DNA of 64,000 nucleotides from Parasphingorhabdus marina DSM 22363 (GCF_900128895.1 NZ_FSQW01000002.1:682001-746000), one strand, 5' to 3'. Numbered from the stretch's first letter, positions 35,292 through 46,386 are shown. Numbers and translations: made by a program. Notes: a model not told the origin generated them from the sequence alone.

Positions 35292-37625
35292 ATGACAGGT
35301 GGATCAAAAATCGTGGAAATCCGGGATGATCAGGAGGGCGATCCTCATGATCATGTCGAGTATGAAAACTCTGACGACAAGTCAGCAGCCGAAAAGGATT
35401 CCGCAGCGGAAGAATTTTCTGTTGAAAACAAGGATGATGAGACGTCATCTGAAGAAAGCGAATGGTCGCATTATGCCGATGACATAGCGGATGATTCGTC
35501 CGGCAAGGGCTATCTCGCTCCGGCATTGCTCGGCATCGCGATAGCGGCATGGACCGGCTTTTTCGCCTGGGCGAATCAGGACATTTTTGTGACTTTGCCG
35601 ACTCCGAAGGCCGGGATCGAGCTGATTTCCGACTGGTCTTTGCCGATAATATTGTTCGCGCTGACCTACCTCTTGTTCATGCGAAACAGCACACGCGAAG
35701 CAAAACGCTTTACCGACGTCTCTTCTTCTCTGCGGTTGGAATCGGAACAATTGCAGACCCGGTTGAAGTCCGTGAACAATGAATTGTCGATGGCGCGGGA
35801 ATTTCTCGCCGGAGAGACCCGGGAACTCGCCGCGCTTGGCAGCCAGTCCACCGAGAAGCTGACCACAGCAGCTGACAGTATCAAAGCAGTGCTGAGCGAC
35901 GGTCTGCGCAAAATGACCAAACTGGATGAGGTTGGTGCGGCGGCTTACCAGAATCTGGAGCAGCTGCGCGAGCATCTGCCAGTGGTCATCAATACCGCCA
36001 AGGATGTGACCAACCAGATTGGCAATTCTGGTCGCTCTGCCCAGGCCGAGATGGCCCGGATGATCACGACGCTGGAACGTGTCGGTGAAGTGGGCACGAA
36101 CGCCAAGCAAAGCCTTGACCAGCTTAACGAAAAGTCTGCGGAAGCACTGCAGGGACTGGCGAGTACGGCAGAAGACATTCAGGAAAATTTTGCCCGGCAG
36201 CTGCAGGAAACAGAGACCGGATCGAGCAAGATTGCCGGCGATCTCAAGAACTCCGCTGACGAGGTGATCCAGGCGCTTCACAAGGCGCAGGAAGAGCTAG
36301 CCAGCGAAACGTCACGGTCATCACAGGCCATTCGTGCGGATATGACAGCGATCGAGGATTCCCTGCGTGCTGTCAGCACGGCAGCGGATGAGGAAGACAC
36401 CCGGCTCAAGGAACTGGTGGCGGAACTGGACCGCAATGTCCTCGATATATCGGAGAAAGTGGCCCAGCTGGATAATGAGGGCGGCGAGAAAACCGCCAAA
36501 CTGGCCTTTGCAATGAACGCGTTGCGGCAGAATAATGACAATCTGCAGCAATCCCTCAACAAGGGCTATGGCGTCGCTGATGGCATGATTGAGAAGATCG
36601 AGAAGCTGCTCATTGCGCTGGACAGCGGTGCCCGGGAAATGGATGAAACACTGCCGGCGGCCTTTGACCGCATGAATGAAAAATCGGACAAGAGCATCTT
36701 CCTGTTCGACCGCATGACCCAGGAAGCCACCAAGATTACCCAGCAAACGGATGCGCTTTCGGCCAAGATCGAACGGGCCGACGGAGCGATTGAGGCGCAG
36801 AGCAGCAAGCTGCAGGCACTGCGGGAAGCGGGCAATGAGTCAATGGAAGACGTGCTGGCGAAGATCGACACCATGTCGGCATCGCTGCGGGAAATCCGGG
36901 ACGAGAATGAATCTCTGGCAGAAAGTGCCGGCGAGAAATTGATCAGCGCCCTGCTCCGCGTCAAGGAAACCGCCAATCAGGCGTCCGAATTCTCCCGCCA
37001 TGCGCTGGAAAACTCGATCATGGGTTCCACCGACCAGTTTGAAAAGGTCAGCGAAGAGGCGCTGAACCGGATCATTGACGAGAAAATTGCCTCCATTGCG
37101 CCGAAACTGGAATCCGCTGTGTCCAGCGCCGTTGCAACGACCCAGTCAACCGCCGGTCACCTCACCGAGCAGCTGACCGCCATTGAGGACATGACGACGA
37201 ATCTCGAACAACGCATCCTCTTTGCCAAGGAAAAGGCCGAACAGAGCAGCGAAGAGAATTTCACGCGGCGTGTGGCGCTTCTGACAGAGTCCCTCAATTC
37301 CACAGCGATCGACATTACCAAGCTGATGTCCAATGAAGTCACGGATACCCAATGGGCCGCCTATCTGAAAGGTGATCGCGGGATATTCTCGCGCCGGGCC
37401 GTGCGTTTGCTGGACTCCGGAGAGGTCCGCGAGATTCTGGCAGAATATGAGGGCAATTCCGAATTCCGCGAGCATGTGAACCGCTATATCCATGACTTTG
37501 AAGCCATGCTCCGCGGTGTCCTGGCCACGCGCGACGGCAGTGCGATCAGCGTGACCCTACTCTCGTCGGATATCGGCAAGCTCTATGTGGCTCTGGCCCA
37601 GGCGATTGAGCGCCTGCGCAGCTAG
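35292..37625 (+). CDS. Large membrane-anchored coiled-coil protein, TipN-like
   Basis: The 777-residue protein starts with an acidic, disordered N-terminus (1-70), then two membrane helices (about 74-95 and 112-130). A very long coiled coil follows (about 135-670, rich in Glu, Ala, Leu and Lys heptads). A conserved-looking C-terminal domain follows, with LKGDRGIFSRRAVRLLDSG and VNRYIHDFEAMLRGVLA. Two N-terminal membrane segments followed by a long coiled coil is the layout of TipN, the Caulobacter cell-pole marker. That identity is inference from architecture. The acidic N-terminus has many Asp, Glu and Ser residues. It converges on the DUF1467 gene. Confidence 0.6.
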   Translation: MTGGSKIVEIRDDQEGDPHDHVEYENSDDKSAAEKDSAAEEFSVENKDDETSSEESEWSHYADDIADDSSGKGYLAPALLGIAIAAWTGFFAWANQDIFVTLPTPKAGIELISDWSLPIILFALTYLLFMRNSTREAKRFTDVSSSLRLESEQLQTRLKSVNNELSMAREFLAGETRELAALGSQSTEKLTTAADSIKAVLSDGLRKMTKLDEVGAAAYQNLEQLREHLPVVINTAKDVTNQIGNSGRSAQAEMARMITTLERVGEVGTNAKQSLDQLNEKSAEALQGLASTAEDIQENFARQLQETETGSSKIAGDLKNSADEVIQALHKAQEELASETSRSSQAIRADMTAIEDSLRAVSTAADEEDTRLKELVAELDRNVLDISEKVAQLDNEGGEKTAKLAFAMNALRQNNDNLQQSLNKGYGVADGMIEKIEKLLIALDSGAREMDETLPAAFDRMNEKSDKSIFLFDRMTQEATKITQQTDALSAKIERADGAIEAQSSKLQALREAGNESMEDVLAKIDTMSASLREIRDENESLAESAGEKLISALLRVKETANQASEFSRHALENSIMGSTDQFEKVSEEALNRIIDEKIASIAPKLESAVSSAVATTQSTAGHLTEQLTAIEDMTTNLEQRILFAKEKAEQSSEENFTRRVALLTESLNSTAIDITKLMSNEVTDTQWAAYLKGDRGIFSRRAVRLLDSGEVREILAEYEGNSEFREHVNRYIHDFEAMLRGVLATRDGSAISVTLLSSDIGKLYVALAQAIERLRS

Positions 37626-37628
37626 GGC

Positions 37629-37907
37629 TTATTGCAACCGCTCACGGCTGTCGAAAAAGTCGATATCATCGATGGTCAGCCATTCGTTGACATAGTTGAA
37701 GTAGAACAGGGCAAAGGCCAGCGTCGCCAGAACTGTCGTCCACAATATGACCCGCAGCGGCCGGAAGTTGACCGGTGCACCGTCCGCCTGCCCTTCCACC
37801 ATCTCGACATTCGCTTCATGATGATTGCGGATCCCGATCGGCAGGATGATAAAGGCCGATATCACCCAGAACAGCACATAGATGGCAATGATGGACGTCC
37901 ATTCCAT
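37629..37907 (-). CDS. DUF1467-family small membrane protein
   Basis: This 92-residue protein has two membrane helices (about 3-24 and 50-70), with the family's IYVLFWVISAFIILPIGIR start and a loop of polar residues. DUF1467 proteins occur in alphaproteobacteria after the nuo-birA-coaX-rnj series; their role is unknown. It lies 4 bp after the rnj stop and ends the long minus-strand run, so it is probably part of the same transcript. The family name is from recognition of the context and of the N-terminal motif. Confidence 0.72.
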   Translation of the reverse strand: MEWTSIIAIYVLFWVISAFIILPIGIRNHHEANVEMVEGQADGAPVNFRPLRVILWTTVLATLAFALFYFNYVNEWLTIDDIDFFDSRERLQ

Positions 37908-37911
37908 TTGA

Positions 37912-39552
37912 TCAGGTCTCCACTACGAGGACTTTGACAACCGGTTTCTTCCCGGTCCATTCCGTCGCCGACCGGCGCACCAATAGCCGCAATTCTTCCG
38001 AAAATCGCTCCAGATCTCCGACGGGTTTGACAAATTTGCTCTGTATGTCTTCCCCGATTTCATCGAGAAATTCTTCTTCATCTTGCTCCAGCGGAACACC
38101 CGCAAGCCGCAGGACCGGATCTCCGGCCAGTTTGCCATCTCCATCCAGAGCCACAGCGACGGATATCAAACCATTATAGCCGATTTTGCGCCGCTCATTC
38201 AGTGTTCTACCGTCGGCCGGGATCATCACATCTCCGTCGAGAACCAGTCGTCCGGTCCGTTCCTGACCGATGACTTCCGGCTTCCCGGGTGCCAGGCGGA
38301 CAATGTCGCCATTTTGCTGAAACACCGTATGCGCAATGCCATGTGCGCGACCAAAACGCGCCTGCTCCTTCATATGCCGGATTTCCCCATGCACGGGCAC
38401 CAGGATGTCGGGCCGGATCCAGTCATACATTTTGGCCAGTTCGGGGCGTCCGGGGTGGCCGGACACATGGATATGCTCCTGGCGGTCGGTAATCATCACC
38501 ACATCTTTGGCCGCAAGCTGATTCTGAATGCGTCCGATTGCAATTTCGTTGCCTGGAATCTGCTTGGACGAGAACAGTACATGATCGCCTGCGGTCAGCT
38601 TGATCTTGTGGCTGTCGCCGGCAATCCGCCCGAGCGCGGCCCGGGTCTCGCCTTGCCCGCCGGTCGCCACAATCATCACCTTGTCACGTGGCAGGTTCAT
38701 CGCTTCCTCGAAATCGACCACCGGCGGAAAGTCTTTCAAATAGCCGGTTTCCCGAGAGTTTTCGATGATCCGGTCCAGCGAACGACCGGCAACACATAAT
38801 GTCCGGCCCGTCGCCTTTGCCACTTCTCCCAGTGTTTGCAGGCGCGCCGCATTGGAGGCAAATGTGGTGATCAGCACACGGGTGTCGATTTCCTCCACGA
38901 CGCGCGCAAGATTGCGAAACACATCCCCTTCCGATCCGGAGGGATCATTGTTGAAGACATTGGTCGAATCGCAAATCATCGCGAGGACGCCCTCGTCCCC
39001 GACTGCAGTCAATTCTTCCGGCGTGGCGGGAATTCCGAGCAAAGGCTCATCATCCAGTTTCCAGTCGCCGGTATGGAAGATGTTTCCGTGCGGCGTGGAA
39101 ATCAGGAGGGCATTCCCTTCGGCTATGCTGTGCGCAATCGGCAGATAGCGGAAGCCGAACGGGCCGAGCTCAAAGCTGCCTTCATTGGGAATGATGTTGA
39201 GTTCGACATCATGTTCCAGACCCGCCTCTTCGAGCTTGCGCCGGATCAGACCGGCGGTAAATGGCGTGGCATAGAGCGGCACGTCGAGATCCCCGGCCAG
39301 ATAGGGAATCGCTCCGATATGATCCTCATGCCCGTGAGTCAGCACGATCCCAAGCAGATCGTCACTGCGCTTCTCAATGAATTCCAGATCGGGCAGCACC
39401 AGATCGATGCCCGGATAACCCGGATCAGCGAACGTCATGCCGAGATCCACCATGACCCATTTGCCATCGCAGCCATAAAGATTGACGTTCATGCCAATCT
39501 CCGCTGACCCGCCCAGAGCCAAGAAAAGAAGTTCACTGTCAGATTTTGTCAT
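37912..39552 (-). CDS. rnj: Ribonuclease J
   Basis: The 546-residue metallo-beta-lactamase-fold nuclease has endoribonuclease and 5'-exonuclease activity in RNA maturation and decay. The metal-binding motif is [11 protein letters not shown], giving His73, His75, Asp77 and His78. A beta-CASP domain (with [26 protein letters not shown]) and [11 protein letters not shown] follow, then the RNase J C-terminal domain. Alphaproteobacteria use one RNase J beside RNase E. Its start overlaps the coaX stop by 4 bp. Confidence 0.94.
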   Translation of the reverse strand: MTKSDSELLFLALGGSAEIGMNVNLYGCDGKWVMVDLGMTFADPGYPGIDLVLPDLEFIEKRSDDLLGIVLTHGHEDHIGAIPYLAGDLDVPLYATPFTAGLIRRKLEEAGLEHDVELNIIPNEGSFELGPFGFRYLPIAHSIAEGNALLISTPHGNIFHTGDWKLDDEPLLGIPATPEELTAVGDEGVLAMICDSTNVFNNDPSGSEGDVFRNLARVVEEIDTRVLITTFASNAARLQTLGEVAKATGRTLCVAGRSLDRIIENSRETGYLKDFPPVVDFEEAMNLPRDKVMIVATGGQGETRAALGRIAGDSHKIKLTAGDHVLFSSKQIPGNEIAIGRIQNQLAAKDVVMITDRQEHIHVSGHPGRPELAKMYDWIRPDILVPVHGEIRHMKEQARFGRAHGIAHTVFQQNGDIVRLAPGKPEVIGQERTGRLVLDGDVMIPADGRTLNERRKIGYNGLISVAVALDGDGKLAGDPVLRLAGVPLEQDEEEFLDEIGEDIQSKFVKPVGDLERFSEELRLLVRRSATEWTGKKPVVKVLVVET

Positions 39553-40331
39553 GAAGCTTTGGTTGCTCGCTGGTAGAGGATCAGGAGACCCTGGAGTGTC
39601 AGATCGGATTCCAGAATGTCAAAGGCATCCGTATGCTGATCAAAAAGAATGGACAGTCCGCCAGTGGCAATCACTTTGGTCGGTCGGCCGATCTGTTGTT
39701 TGGTGCGTTCCACCAGCCCTTCGATCATGGCAACATAACCCCAGAAAATGCCGATCAGCATCTGGCTTTCAGTGGTCGTGCCGATCACGCTGGTATCTTC
39801 GGGTGCCTCCAGAGCAATTCTGGGCAATTGAGCAGTCTTGCCGACCAGCGCATCGAGAGACAGGTTGATGCCTGGCGCAATCACGCCGCCTTTATAGGCC
39901 CCGTCATAGTCGGCGACGTCAAATGTCGTGGCCGTACCAAAATCGATGATGACGATGTCCTGCTTGTATTTCTCGTGCGCGGCAATCACGTTGAGGACGC
40001 GGTCAGCGCCCACTGTATCCGGTTGCGCCACATCGAGAGCCACGCCCCAAGCGGCATCGCCACGGCCTGCGACCAGTGGCGTCACGCCGAAATATTTTTC
40101 CGACAATACGGAAAGGTTGTGCAGCGCCCGGGGGACCACAGTCCCAATGATCACGGCATCGATATCCGTCAACGCAAGATTTTCCAGTTCCAGCAATTGG
40201 CGCAGCCAGACGACATATTCGTCCGCTGTACGCCGGGCATCAGTCGCGATCCGCCAGCGCGCCCGGATCTCGTCACCGTCAAACAGTGCGAACACGACAT
40301 TCGTATTTCCAGCATCTATCGCCAGCAACAT
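39549..40331 (-). CDS. coaX: Type III pantothenate kinase
   Basis: The 260-residue ASKHA-fold enzyme starts coenzyme A synthesis by phosphorylating pantothenate. The phosphate-1 motif is [17 protein letters not shown] at the N-terminus and the second phosphate motif is [34 protein letters not shown] is also characteristic. It needs a monovalent cation and is not feedback-inhibited by CoA in known cases. It lies between birA (15 bp gap) and rnj (4-bp overlap). Confidence 0.95.
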   Translation of the reverse strand: MLLAIDAGNTNVVFALFDGDEIRARWRIATDARRTADEYVVWLRQLLELENLALTDIDAVIIGTVVPRALHNLSVLSEKYFGVTPLVAGRGDAAWGVALDVAQPDTVGADRVLNVIAAHEKYKQDIVIIDFGTATTFDVADYDGAYKGGVIAPGINLSLDALVGKTAQLPRIALEAPEDTSVIGTTTESQMLIGIFWGYVAMIEGLVERTKQQIGRPTKVIATGGLSILFDQHTDAFDILESDLTLQGLLILYQRATKAS

Positions 40332-40346
40332 GGGCGGACCTTTCCT

Positions 40347-41072
40347 TTAACCGATTTCCACATCACCGGCATGTATCTCGATAAGCGTTCCGTCAGGCTT
40401 TCTCAAGCGCAGCGCACCTTCGTCACTTAGCCCCGCATAGCTGCCGATTAGCGAATTGCTGCTGTGTTTGTTGATGGTCAGCATTGTCCCTTCGGCATGC
40501 GCCCGTTTCCGCCATTCCTGCAATACCGGCAAAAGGCCATCTCGCCGCCATAGGGATAACCATTGGGCAAAAGAGGCAGCGATTTCCTGGAGAAGCGTTT
40601 CGGCAGAGAGTTCGGGATCCGCGCCCTCGTCGAGGAGACTCGTCACCTGTCGATCTTGTACTTCCGGCGTCACCGAGACATTGACACCGGTCCCGACAAT
40701 GACATGGTCCCCGCAGCGCTCGAGCAAGATACCGCAAATCTTGGCTCCACCCACCAGAATATCATTGGGCCATTTCAGTTTGATCGAACCCGGTTCAATA
40801 TGTGCGGCGATGCCGTCACTAACAGCCAGTGCCGTGACGAAGGACAGGGTTGAAGGAGAAGGATCCGTATCCCGACAATCGACGACTGTACTGCAATAGA
40901 GATTGCCCACCGGGCTTTCCCATGCTCGGCCCAGACGCCCTTTGCCACCGGATTGCCGCTCGGCGCGCAGCCACAGGCCTTCCGTGAGCGAAGGATCCTT
41001 TTGCTGCACGCGGGATTTCAGATCCGCATTGGTGGACCCGGTTTCTGCGACCGTTTCAATCCGGATGGTCAG
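40347..41072 (-). CDS. birA: Biotin--[acetyl-CoA-carboxylase] ligase, apparently with a CTG start
   Basis: The enzyme attaches biotin to carboxylase. It has the biotin-ligase loop GGKGRLGRAWESP, LKWPNDILVGGAKICGILLE and no N-terminal DNA-binding domain, so it is not a repressor. The first usual start codon (GTG at 41009) leaves out the conserved ETGSTNADL segment that is encoded upstream in the same frame. That segment needs a start further up, and the only candidate is a CTG at 41072, which overlaps the nuoN stop as CTGA and has AGGG seven bases before it. This gives 241 residues. An ATT or ATC start is also possible. Confidence 0.85.
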   Translation of the reverse strand: MTIRIETVAETGSTNADLKSRVQQKDPSLTEGLWLRAERQSGGKGRLGRAWESPVGNLYCSTVVDCRDTDPSPSTLSFVTALAVSDGIAAHIEPGSIKLKWPNDILVGGAKICGILLERCGDHVIVGTGVNVSVTPEVQDRQVTSLLDEGADPELSAETLLQEIAASFAQWLSLWRRDGLLPVLQEWRKRAHAEGTMLTINKHSSNSLIGSYAGLSDEGALRLRKPDGTLIEIHAGDVEIG

Positions 41073-42523
41073 AACAGGACCCTGGCCGCAGCCGATGTCA
41101 CGGGTGCCAGCGCCGGAATGGCCAGATAACCCAGCGGAGAAACAGCGACAGCCATCAGCGCGATCAGCCCGTTCTCGGTCTTGTTGCCGGTTGCTACGAT
41201 CTCATTGGCAGGCTCATCGAAATAGATGATCTTCACAACCTTGATATAGTAAAACGCGCCAATGACCGAAGCTGCGATGCCAATTACGGCGAGCGGCAAC
41301 ATGCCAGCAGCCACGGCCGCATCAAACACCAGGAACTTACCCCAGAAACCGAACAATGGCGGAATACCGGCCAGAGAGAACATGAACACTGCAAATGCCG
41401 CCGCGAGTCCAGGACGGGTTTGTGACAGACCGGCGAGACTGGACAGGCTTTCCAGCGGTTTGCCATCCTTGTCGCGCATCTCCATCACGCAGATGAAGCT
41501 GCCGAGCGTCATCAGGACATAGATGACGAGATAGAAAAGCATCGCCGAGACGCCTTGTGCCGTACCGGCTGCGAGGCCGATCAGCAGGAAGCCGACATTG
41601 TTGATCGAGCTATAGGCCAGCAGTCGCTTGATGTTCTGCTGTCCGATTGCCGCCACTGCGCCGAGGACAATGGAAGCCAGTGCGACAAAGACGATGATCT
41701 GCTGCCAGGTGGATGTCTGACCGCCAAATGCGTCGATGATCACCCGGACGGTCAGTGCAATCGCGGCAACCTTGGGCGCACTGGCAAAGAAAGCCGTAAC
41801 CGGCGTCGGCGCACCTTCGTAGACATCGGGTGTCCACATGTGGAACGGCACCGCGCTGATTTTGAAGGCCAGGCCGGCGAGAACCAGCACCACACCGATC
41901 AGCGGGCCGGTGGACAGATCTCCGGTCAGCGTGTCGCCAATAACCGAGAAGCTGGTCGATCCGGCAAATCCGTAAACCAGCGAGATCCCGAACAGAAGCA
42001 TGCCGCTGGCCAGCGCGCCGAGCACAAAATACTTCAGCCCCGCTTCTGCCGAACGTTCGTCATTGCGAATGAAACTGGCCAGCACATAGGCCGACAGGCT
42101 GTTGAGTTCGAGACCGACATAGAGTGTCAGCATGTCGGCGGCCGACACCATCATCCCCATGCCAATCGCAGCGAAGATGATCAAAACCGGATATTCGGGT
42201 CGATATTCACCGCCGGCGTTGAAAAAACGTGGTGCAACCATCAGCGACACAATCGCAGCGAAATAGATCAAAAGCTTCGCAAAACTGCCAAAAGCATCCA
42301 TGCGGTAGAGACCGCCAAAGGCATCACCGCCAAATTCGTAGGACGGGTTTGTGAGAAACACGAGCGCCATCAACGAAGAACCTGCCAGCGCCAATATGGA
42401 AAGCAGCGTCACGATATTTGCCGACTTGACACCACCATAAGCGGCCACCAGCAGAAGCAACAGACTGCTGACCGTCAGAATGATCTCCGGCATCGTGAAA
42501 ATCAGGGAAATTGTATAATCCAT
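41069..42523 (-). CDS. nuoN: NADH-quinone oxidoreductase subunit N
   Basis: The 484-residue membrane-arm subunit has about 14 transmembrane helices and belongs to the antiporter-like trio. Signature stretches are GMMVSAADMLTLYVGLELNSLSAYVLASF with the conserved Glu in TM5, and KISAVPFHMWTPDVYEGAPTPVTAF with the central Lys. LAYSSINNVGFLLIGL follows. It is the last nuo gene, overlapping birA by four bases and nuoM by one base. Confidence 0.96.
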   Translation of the reverse strand: MDYTISLIFTMPEIILTVSSLLLLLVAAYGGVKSANIVTLLSILALAGSSLMALVFLTNPSYEFGGDAFGGLYRMDAFGSFAKLLIYFAAIVSLMVAPRFFNAGGEYRPEYPVLIIFAAIGMGMMVSAADMLTLYVGLELNSLSAYVLASFIRNDERSAEAGLKYFVLGALASGMLLFGISLVYGFAGSTSFSVIGDTLTGDLSTGPLIGVVLVLAGLAFKISAVPFHMWTPDVYEGAPTPVTAFFASAPKVAAIALTVRVIIDAFGGQTSTWQQIIVFVALASIVLGAVAAIGQQNIKRLLAYSSINNVGFLLIGLAAGTAQGVSAMLFYLVIYVLMTLGSFICVMEMRDKDGKPLESLSSLAGLSQTRPGLAAAFAVFMFSLAGIPPLFGFWGKFLVFDAAVAAGMLPLAVIGIAASVIGAFYYIKVVKIIYFDEPANEIVATGNKTENGLIALMAVAVSPLGYLAIPALAPVTSAAARVLF

Positions 42524-44070
42524 CAGTGCGATTCCCCGTCAGCGCTTGAGAGTTTTTGTTCCGTGACCGCCTCGGCGCTGCCCATTTTCAGATGCGCGTC
42601 ACCTTCCGGCGCAGCCCGGTCGATACGGGCCACCAGTGTTCCGACATCTCCGCGGATCGGAGCGAGGAAGCTTTCGGGATAGACACCCATCCACATCACC
42701 GCCGCCGCGATCGGGGCCAGCAGGGCCATTTCGCGTTTCGACAGGTCCGGCATGGCCTTGACATCTTCATGCACCAGTTCGCCAAAAGCGACCCGGCGAT
42801 AAAGATAGAGCATGTAGCCGGCGCCGAGAATGATGCCCGTGGTTGCGACCAAAGTGACCCAGCTGTTGACCTTGTACAGGCCGACCAGCGACAGGAATTC
42901 ACCGACAAAGCCACTGGTTCCGGGCAGTCCGACCGATGCCATGGTGAACAGCATGAACAGCAGCGCATATTTCGGCATGTTGATTGACAGGCCGCCATAG
43001 CGGGAGATTTCACGGGTGTGCAGCCGGTCGTAGATCACGCCAACGCACAGGAAGAGCGCGCCAGAGACCAGTCCGTGGCTGAGCATCACAATGATCGCGC
43101 CTTCGATACCTTGCCGGTTGAACGCGAACAGCCCCAGCGTCACGATTGCCATATGGGCAACTGAAGAATAAGCGATCAGCTTCTTCATGTCCTGCTGCAC
43201 CAGCGCCACCAGCGATGTGTAGACAACCGCCACCATTGAAAGGACAAAGATCAGCCAGATGAACTGCTCGGAAGCCTCCGGGAACATCGGGATCGAGAAA
43301 CGCAAGAAGCCGTAGCCGCCCATTTTCAAGAGCACACCCGCAAGGATAACAGATCCTGCCGTCGGTGCCTGAACATGGGCATCCGGCAGCCAGGTATGGA
43401 CCGGCCACATCGGCATTTTCACCGCGAAACTGGCGAAGAAGGCCAGCCACAGCCAGGTCTGGGCGGCCGGGTCAAAGTCGTAATTGAGCAATGTCGGGAT
43501 ATCCGAAGTCCCGGCTTCCTGCACCATCCACAGCATTGCAATCAGCATCACAACCGATCCGAGCAGCGTGTAGAGGAAGAATTTGTAGCTCGCATAAATC
43601 CGGTTTGCACCGCCCCAAATGCCAATGATCAGATACATCGGGATCAGTCCGGCCTCGAACAGGATGTAGAACAGGAACAGATCCTGCGCCGCAAAGACGC
43701 CGATCATCAGCACTTCCATGAACAGGAAGGCGGACATATATTCGCCAACCCGCTCCTGGATCGCTTCCCAGCTGGCACCGATGCAGATCGGCATCAGGAA
43801 AACGGTCAGCATGATCAGCATCATCGAAATGCCGTCGATACCCAGCGCCCAGGCGAAATTGCCGAACAGCTCGGCGCGTTCGACATATTGCCATTGCGGA
43901 CCGCCAATATCGTAATTGATCCACAGCACGACGCCGAGGACAAACAGCGCCAAAGTGGTTGCCAGAGCGAGCAGCCTTGCCGCCTGTGCATTGAGGAACA
44001 GGCAGATGATCGCCGCCAGCATCGGCAGGCCCATCATCAGCGACAGGATCGGGAAATCAAGCTGGTTCAT
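42523..44070 (-). CDS. nuoM: NADH-quinone oxidoreductase subunit M
   Basis: This 515-residue antiporter-like subunit carries the expected [17 protein letters not shown] with the TM5 Glu, [24 protein letters not shown] with the TM7 Lys, and [19 protein letters not shown]. The ATG at 44070 (MNQLDFPIL) is preferred over a start nine codons earlier, because it overlaps the nuoL stop by four bases. The C-terminal 30 residues are polar ([18 protein letters not shown]). Confidence 0.96.
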   Translation of the reverse strand: MNQLDFPILSLMMGLPMLAAIICLFLNAQAARLLALATTLALFVLGVVLWINYDIGGPQWQYVERAELFGNFAWALGIDGISMMLIMLTVFLMPICIGASWEAIQERVGEYMSAFLFMEVLMIGVFAAQDLFLFYILFEAGLIPMYLIIGIWGGANRIYASYKFFLYTLLGSVVMLIAMLWMVQEAGTSDIPTLLNYDFDPAAQTWLWLAFFASFAVKMPMWPVHTWLPDAHVQAPTAGSVILAGVLLKMGGYGFLRFSIPMFPEASEQFIWLIFVLSMVAVVYTSLVALVQQDMKKLIAYSSVAHMAIVTLGLFAFNRQGIEGAIIVMLSHGLVSGALFLCVGVIYDRLHTREISRYGGLSINMPKYALLFMLFTMASVGLPGTSGFVGEFLSLVGLYKVNSWVTLVATTGIILGAGYMLYLYRRVAFGELVHEDVKAMPDLSKREMALLAPIAAAVMWMGVYPESFLAPIRGDVGTLVARIDRAAPEGDAHLKMGSAEAVTEQKLSSADGESH

Positions 44071-46076
44071 GCGCCGGCTCCCCGAACAATAATCCATGTC
44101 GCGGCGGCAGCCAGTCCGAGCAGCATGACAAGGGCATAGGTATAGAGGAAACCGCTCTGGAAGCGTTTGGCCACGCCAGAGCCGGTTGCGACGAGGCCGG
44201 CCACGCCATTGGGACCAAACCGGTCAATCGTGCCCTCATCACCCCTCTTCCAGAATATCCAGCCAAACCAGAAGGCAGGACGAACAAAGATCAGGTCATA
44301 AAGTTCGTCGAAATACCACTTGTTGAAGAAGAACTTGTACAAGGGTTCGAAGGTCGCCGCGAGACGGGCCGGACGGTCCTGCCCCCGGAAGTACATCAGG
44401 AAGGCAACGCCCAAGCCGGTCAGCATGGCCACGGTAGAAGCCAGCTTGACCCAGAGTGGCACCTCACGGGCCGCCTCCATCAGACCGACATTAAAGGCAA
44501 TGCTGTCGCCCCAGAAGGCAGCGCCTTCGACCGCTCCGGTGAAGGGATAGTAGTAGAGGAAACCGGCAAACACCGCGCCAATGGAAAGTAATCCCAGCGG
44601 GATCAGCATGCTGGGCGGACTTTCATGCGGATGATAGCCACCGGTTTGGTCTTCGCCCGCCTCTTCCGGTGTCTTGTGGACGCTGTGCTGGATATGCTCC
44701 GACTGGATCCAGCGCGGCGTGCCCCAGAAGGTCAGGAACATCAGACGCCAGCTGTAGAAGCTGGTCAGCAGGGCGGCGAGAACACCGATGAAGAAAGCGA
44801 ACTGGCCGGTTGCCGTACCGCTGGCAAAGGCGCTTTCGATGATCATGTCCTTGGAATAGAAACCGGCAAAGCCAAAGACCCCCAATATGCCCACCCCGGT
44901 AATCGCCAGCGTACCGGCCATCATTGCCCAGAAGGTCAGCGGGATCTGTTTTCTGAGGCCGCCATAATAGCGCATGTCCTGCTCGTGATGCATCGCATGA
45001 ATGACCGAGCCGGCTCCCAGGAACAGCAGTGCCTTGAAGAAGGCATGCGTGAACAGGTGGAACATTGCCGGGCCATAAGCGCCGACGCCGGCAGCAAAGA
45101 ACATGTAGCCGAGCTGCGAGCAGGTCGAATAGGCGATGACCCGCTTGATATCATTCTGCACAAGGCCAACGGTTGCCGCAAAAATGGCCGTGCAGGCACC
45201 GACAATGGTGACCACGGCCAGCGCGACCTCGCTGGTTTCAAACATTGGCGACAGACGGCAGACCATGAAAACACCGGCAGTGACCATGGTGGCCGCGTGG
45301 ATCAGCGCCGACACGGGTGTCGGACCTTCCATCGCATCTGGGAGCCATGTGTGCAGCCCGAGCTGTGCCGACTTGCCCATCGCCCCGATGAACAAAAGCA
45401 GGCAGAGGATGGTCATCGTATCCCAGCGCATGCCGGCAAAGGTGATGGTCGAGCCGGCCATGCCGGGCGCGGCTTCGAGAATTTCGGGAATGGACACCGT
45501 ACCGAATACCAGGAATGTGCCGAATATGCCCAGCATGAAGCCGAGATCGCCGACCCGGTTGACAACAAATGCCTTGATCGCCGCCGCATTGGCGGTGGGT
45601 TTCTTGAACCAGAAACCGATCAGCAGATAGGAAGCCAGCCCCACGCCTTCCCAGCCAAAGAACATCTGCACCAGATTATCCGCCGTGACGAGCATCAGCA
45701 TGGCGAAGGTGAAGAGCGACAGATAGGCGAAAAACCGCGGTTGATCGGGGTCTTCGTCCATATACCCCCAGCTGTAGAGATGCACGAGCGCCGATACGGT
45801 GGTCACCACGACCAGCATGACGGCAGTCAAGGTATCGACCCGCAGCGCCCAGGAGAAATCCAGATCCCCGGATTGGACCCAGGTCAGCACAGGAACGACC
45901 TGTTCAACCGCATTACCACTCACGAAGCTGAGGAATATCGGCCAGCTCAGGGCACAGGAGATGAACAGGGCGCCGGTGGTCACCAGTTTCGCCGGCACAT
46001 TGCCGATGATCCGGTTGCCAAAACCTGCGACAATTGCTGCCAGAAGAGGCAGGAAAACGATAAGCTGGATCGACAA
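44067..46076 (-). CDS. nuoL: NADH-quinone oxidoreductase subunit L
   Basis: The 669-residue subunit is the distal antiporter-like unit with the long C-terminal lateral helix. Seen are [19 protein letters not shown] (TM5 Glu), [35 protein letters not shown] (TM7 Lys and TM8 region) and a His-rich [11 protein letters not shown] loop. The start is TTG at 46076 (TTG TCG ATC CAG). The gap to nuoK is four bases. Confidence 0.95.
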   Translation of the reverse strand: MSIQLIVFLPLLAAIVAGFGNRIIGNVPAKLVTTGALFISCALSWPIFLSFVSGNAVEQVVPVLTWVQSGDLDFSWALRVDTLTAVMLVVVTTVSALVHLYSWGYMDEDPDQPRFFAYLSLFTFAMLMLVTADNLVQMFFGWEGVGLASYLLIGFWFKKPTANAAAIKAFVVNRVGDLGFMLGIFGTFLVFGTVSIPEILEAAPGMAGSTITFAGMRWDTMTILCLLLFIGAMGKSAQLGLHTWLPDAMEGPTPVSALIHAATMVTAGVFMVCRLSPMFETSEVALAVVTIVGACTAIFAATVGLVQNDIKRVIAYSTCSQLGYMFFAAGVGAYGPAMFHLFTHAFFKALLFLGAGSVIHAMHHEQDMRYYGGLRKQIPLTFWAMMAGTLAITGVGILGVFGFAGFYSKDMIIESAFASGTATGQFAFFIGVLAALLTSFYSWRLMFLTFWGTPRWIQSEHIQHSVHKTPEEAGEDQTGGYHPHESPPSMLIPLGLLSIGAVFAGFLYYYPFTGAVEGAAFWGDSIAFNVGLMEAAREVPLWVKLASTVAMLTGLGVAFLMYFRGQDRPARLAATFEPLYKFFFNKWYFDELYDLIFVRPAFWFGWIFWKRGDEGTIDRFGPNGVAGLVATGSGVAKRFQSGFLYTYALVMLLGLAAAATWIIVRGAGA

Positions 46077-46080
46077 GTCC

Positions 46081-46386
46081 CTAACCCTTCATCCGGTTGA
46101 CATCATCGACGGCAATCGTGCCGCGCTGACGGAAATAAATGACAAGAATGGCCAGACCGATCGCCGCCTCACCAGCTGCGACGGTCAGAACAAACATGGC
46201 GAAGACCTGCCCCGTCATGTCCCCAAGAAATGCGCTGAATGCCACCAGGTTCAGGTTGACGGCCAGCAGGATCAGCTCGATCGCCATCAGAATGATGATG
46301 ACATTTTTCCGGTTCAGGAAAATGCCGAGCATGCCCAGTACGAAGAGAATGGAACTGACGACGAGATAATGTTCGATGCCGATCAC
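46081..46386 (-). CDS. nuoK: NADH-quinone oxidoreductase subunit K
   Basis: The 101-residue subunit has three transmembrane helices and the two membrane Glu residues of the E-channel (Glu in [12 protein letters not shown] and in [13 protein letters not shown]). The start is GTG at 46386, overlapping the nuoJ stop as GTGA. The length is exactly that of the family. Confidence 0.96.
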   Translation of the reverse strand: MIGIEHYLVVSSILFVLGMLGIFLNRKNVIIILMAIELILLAVNLNLVAFSAFLGDMTGQVFAMFVLTVAAGEAAIGLAILVIYFRQRGTIAVDDVNRMKG

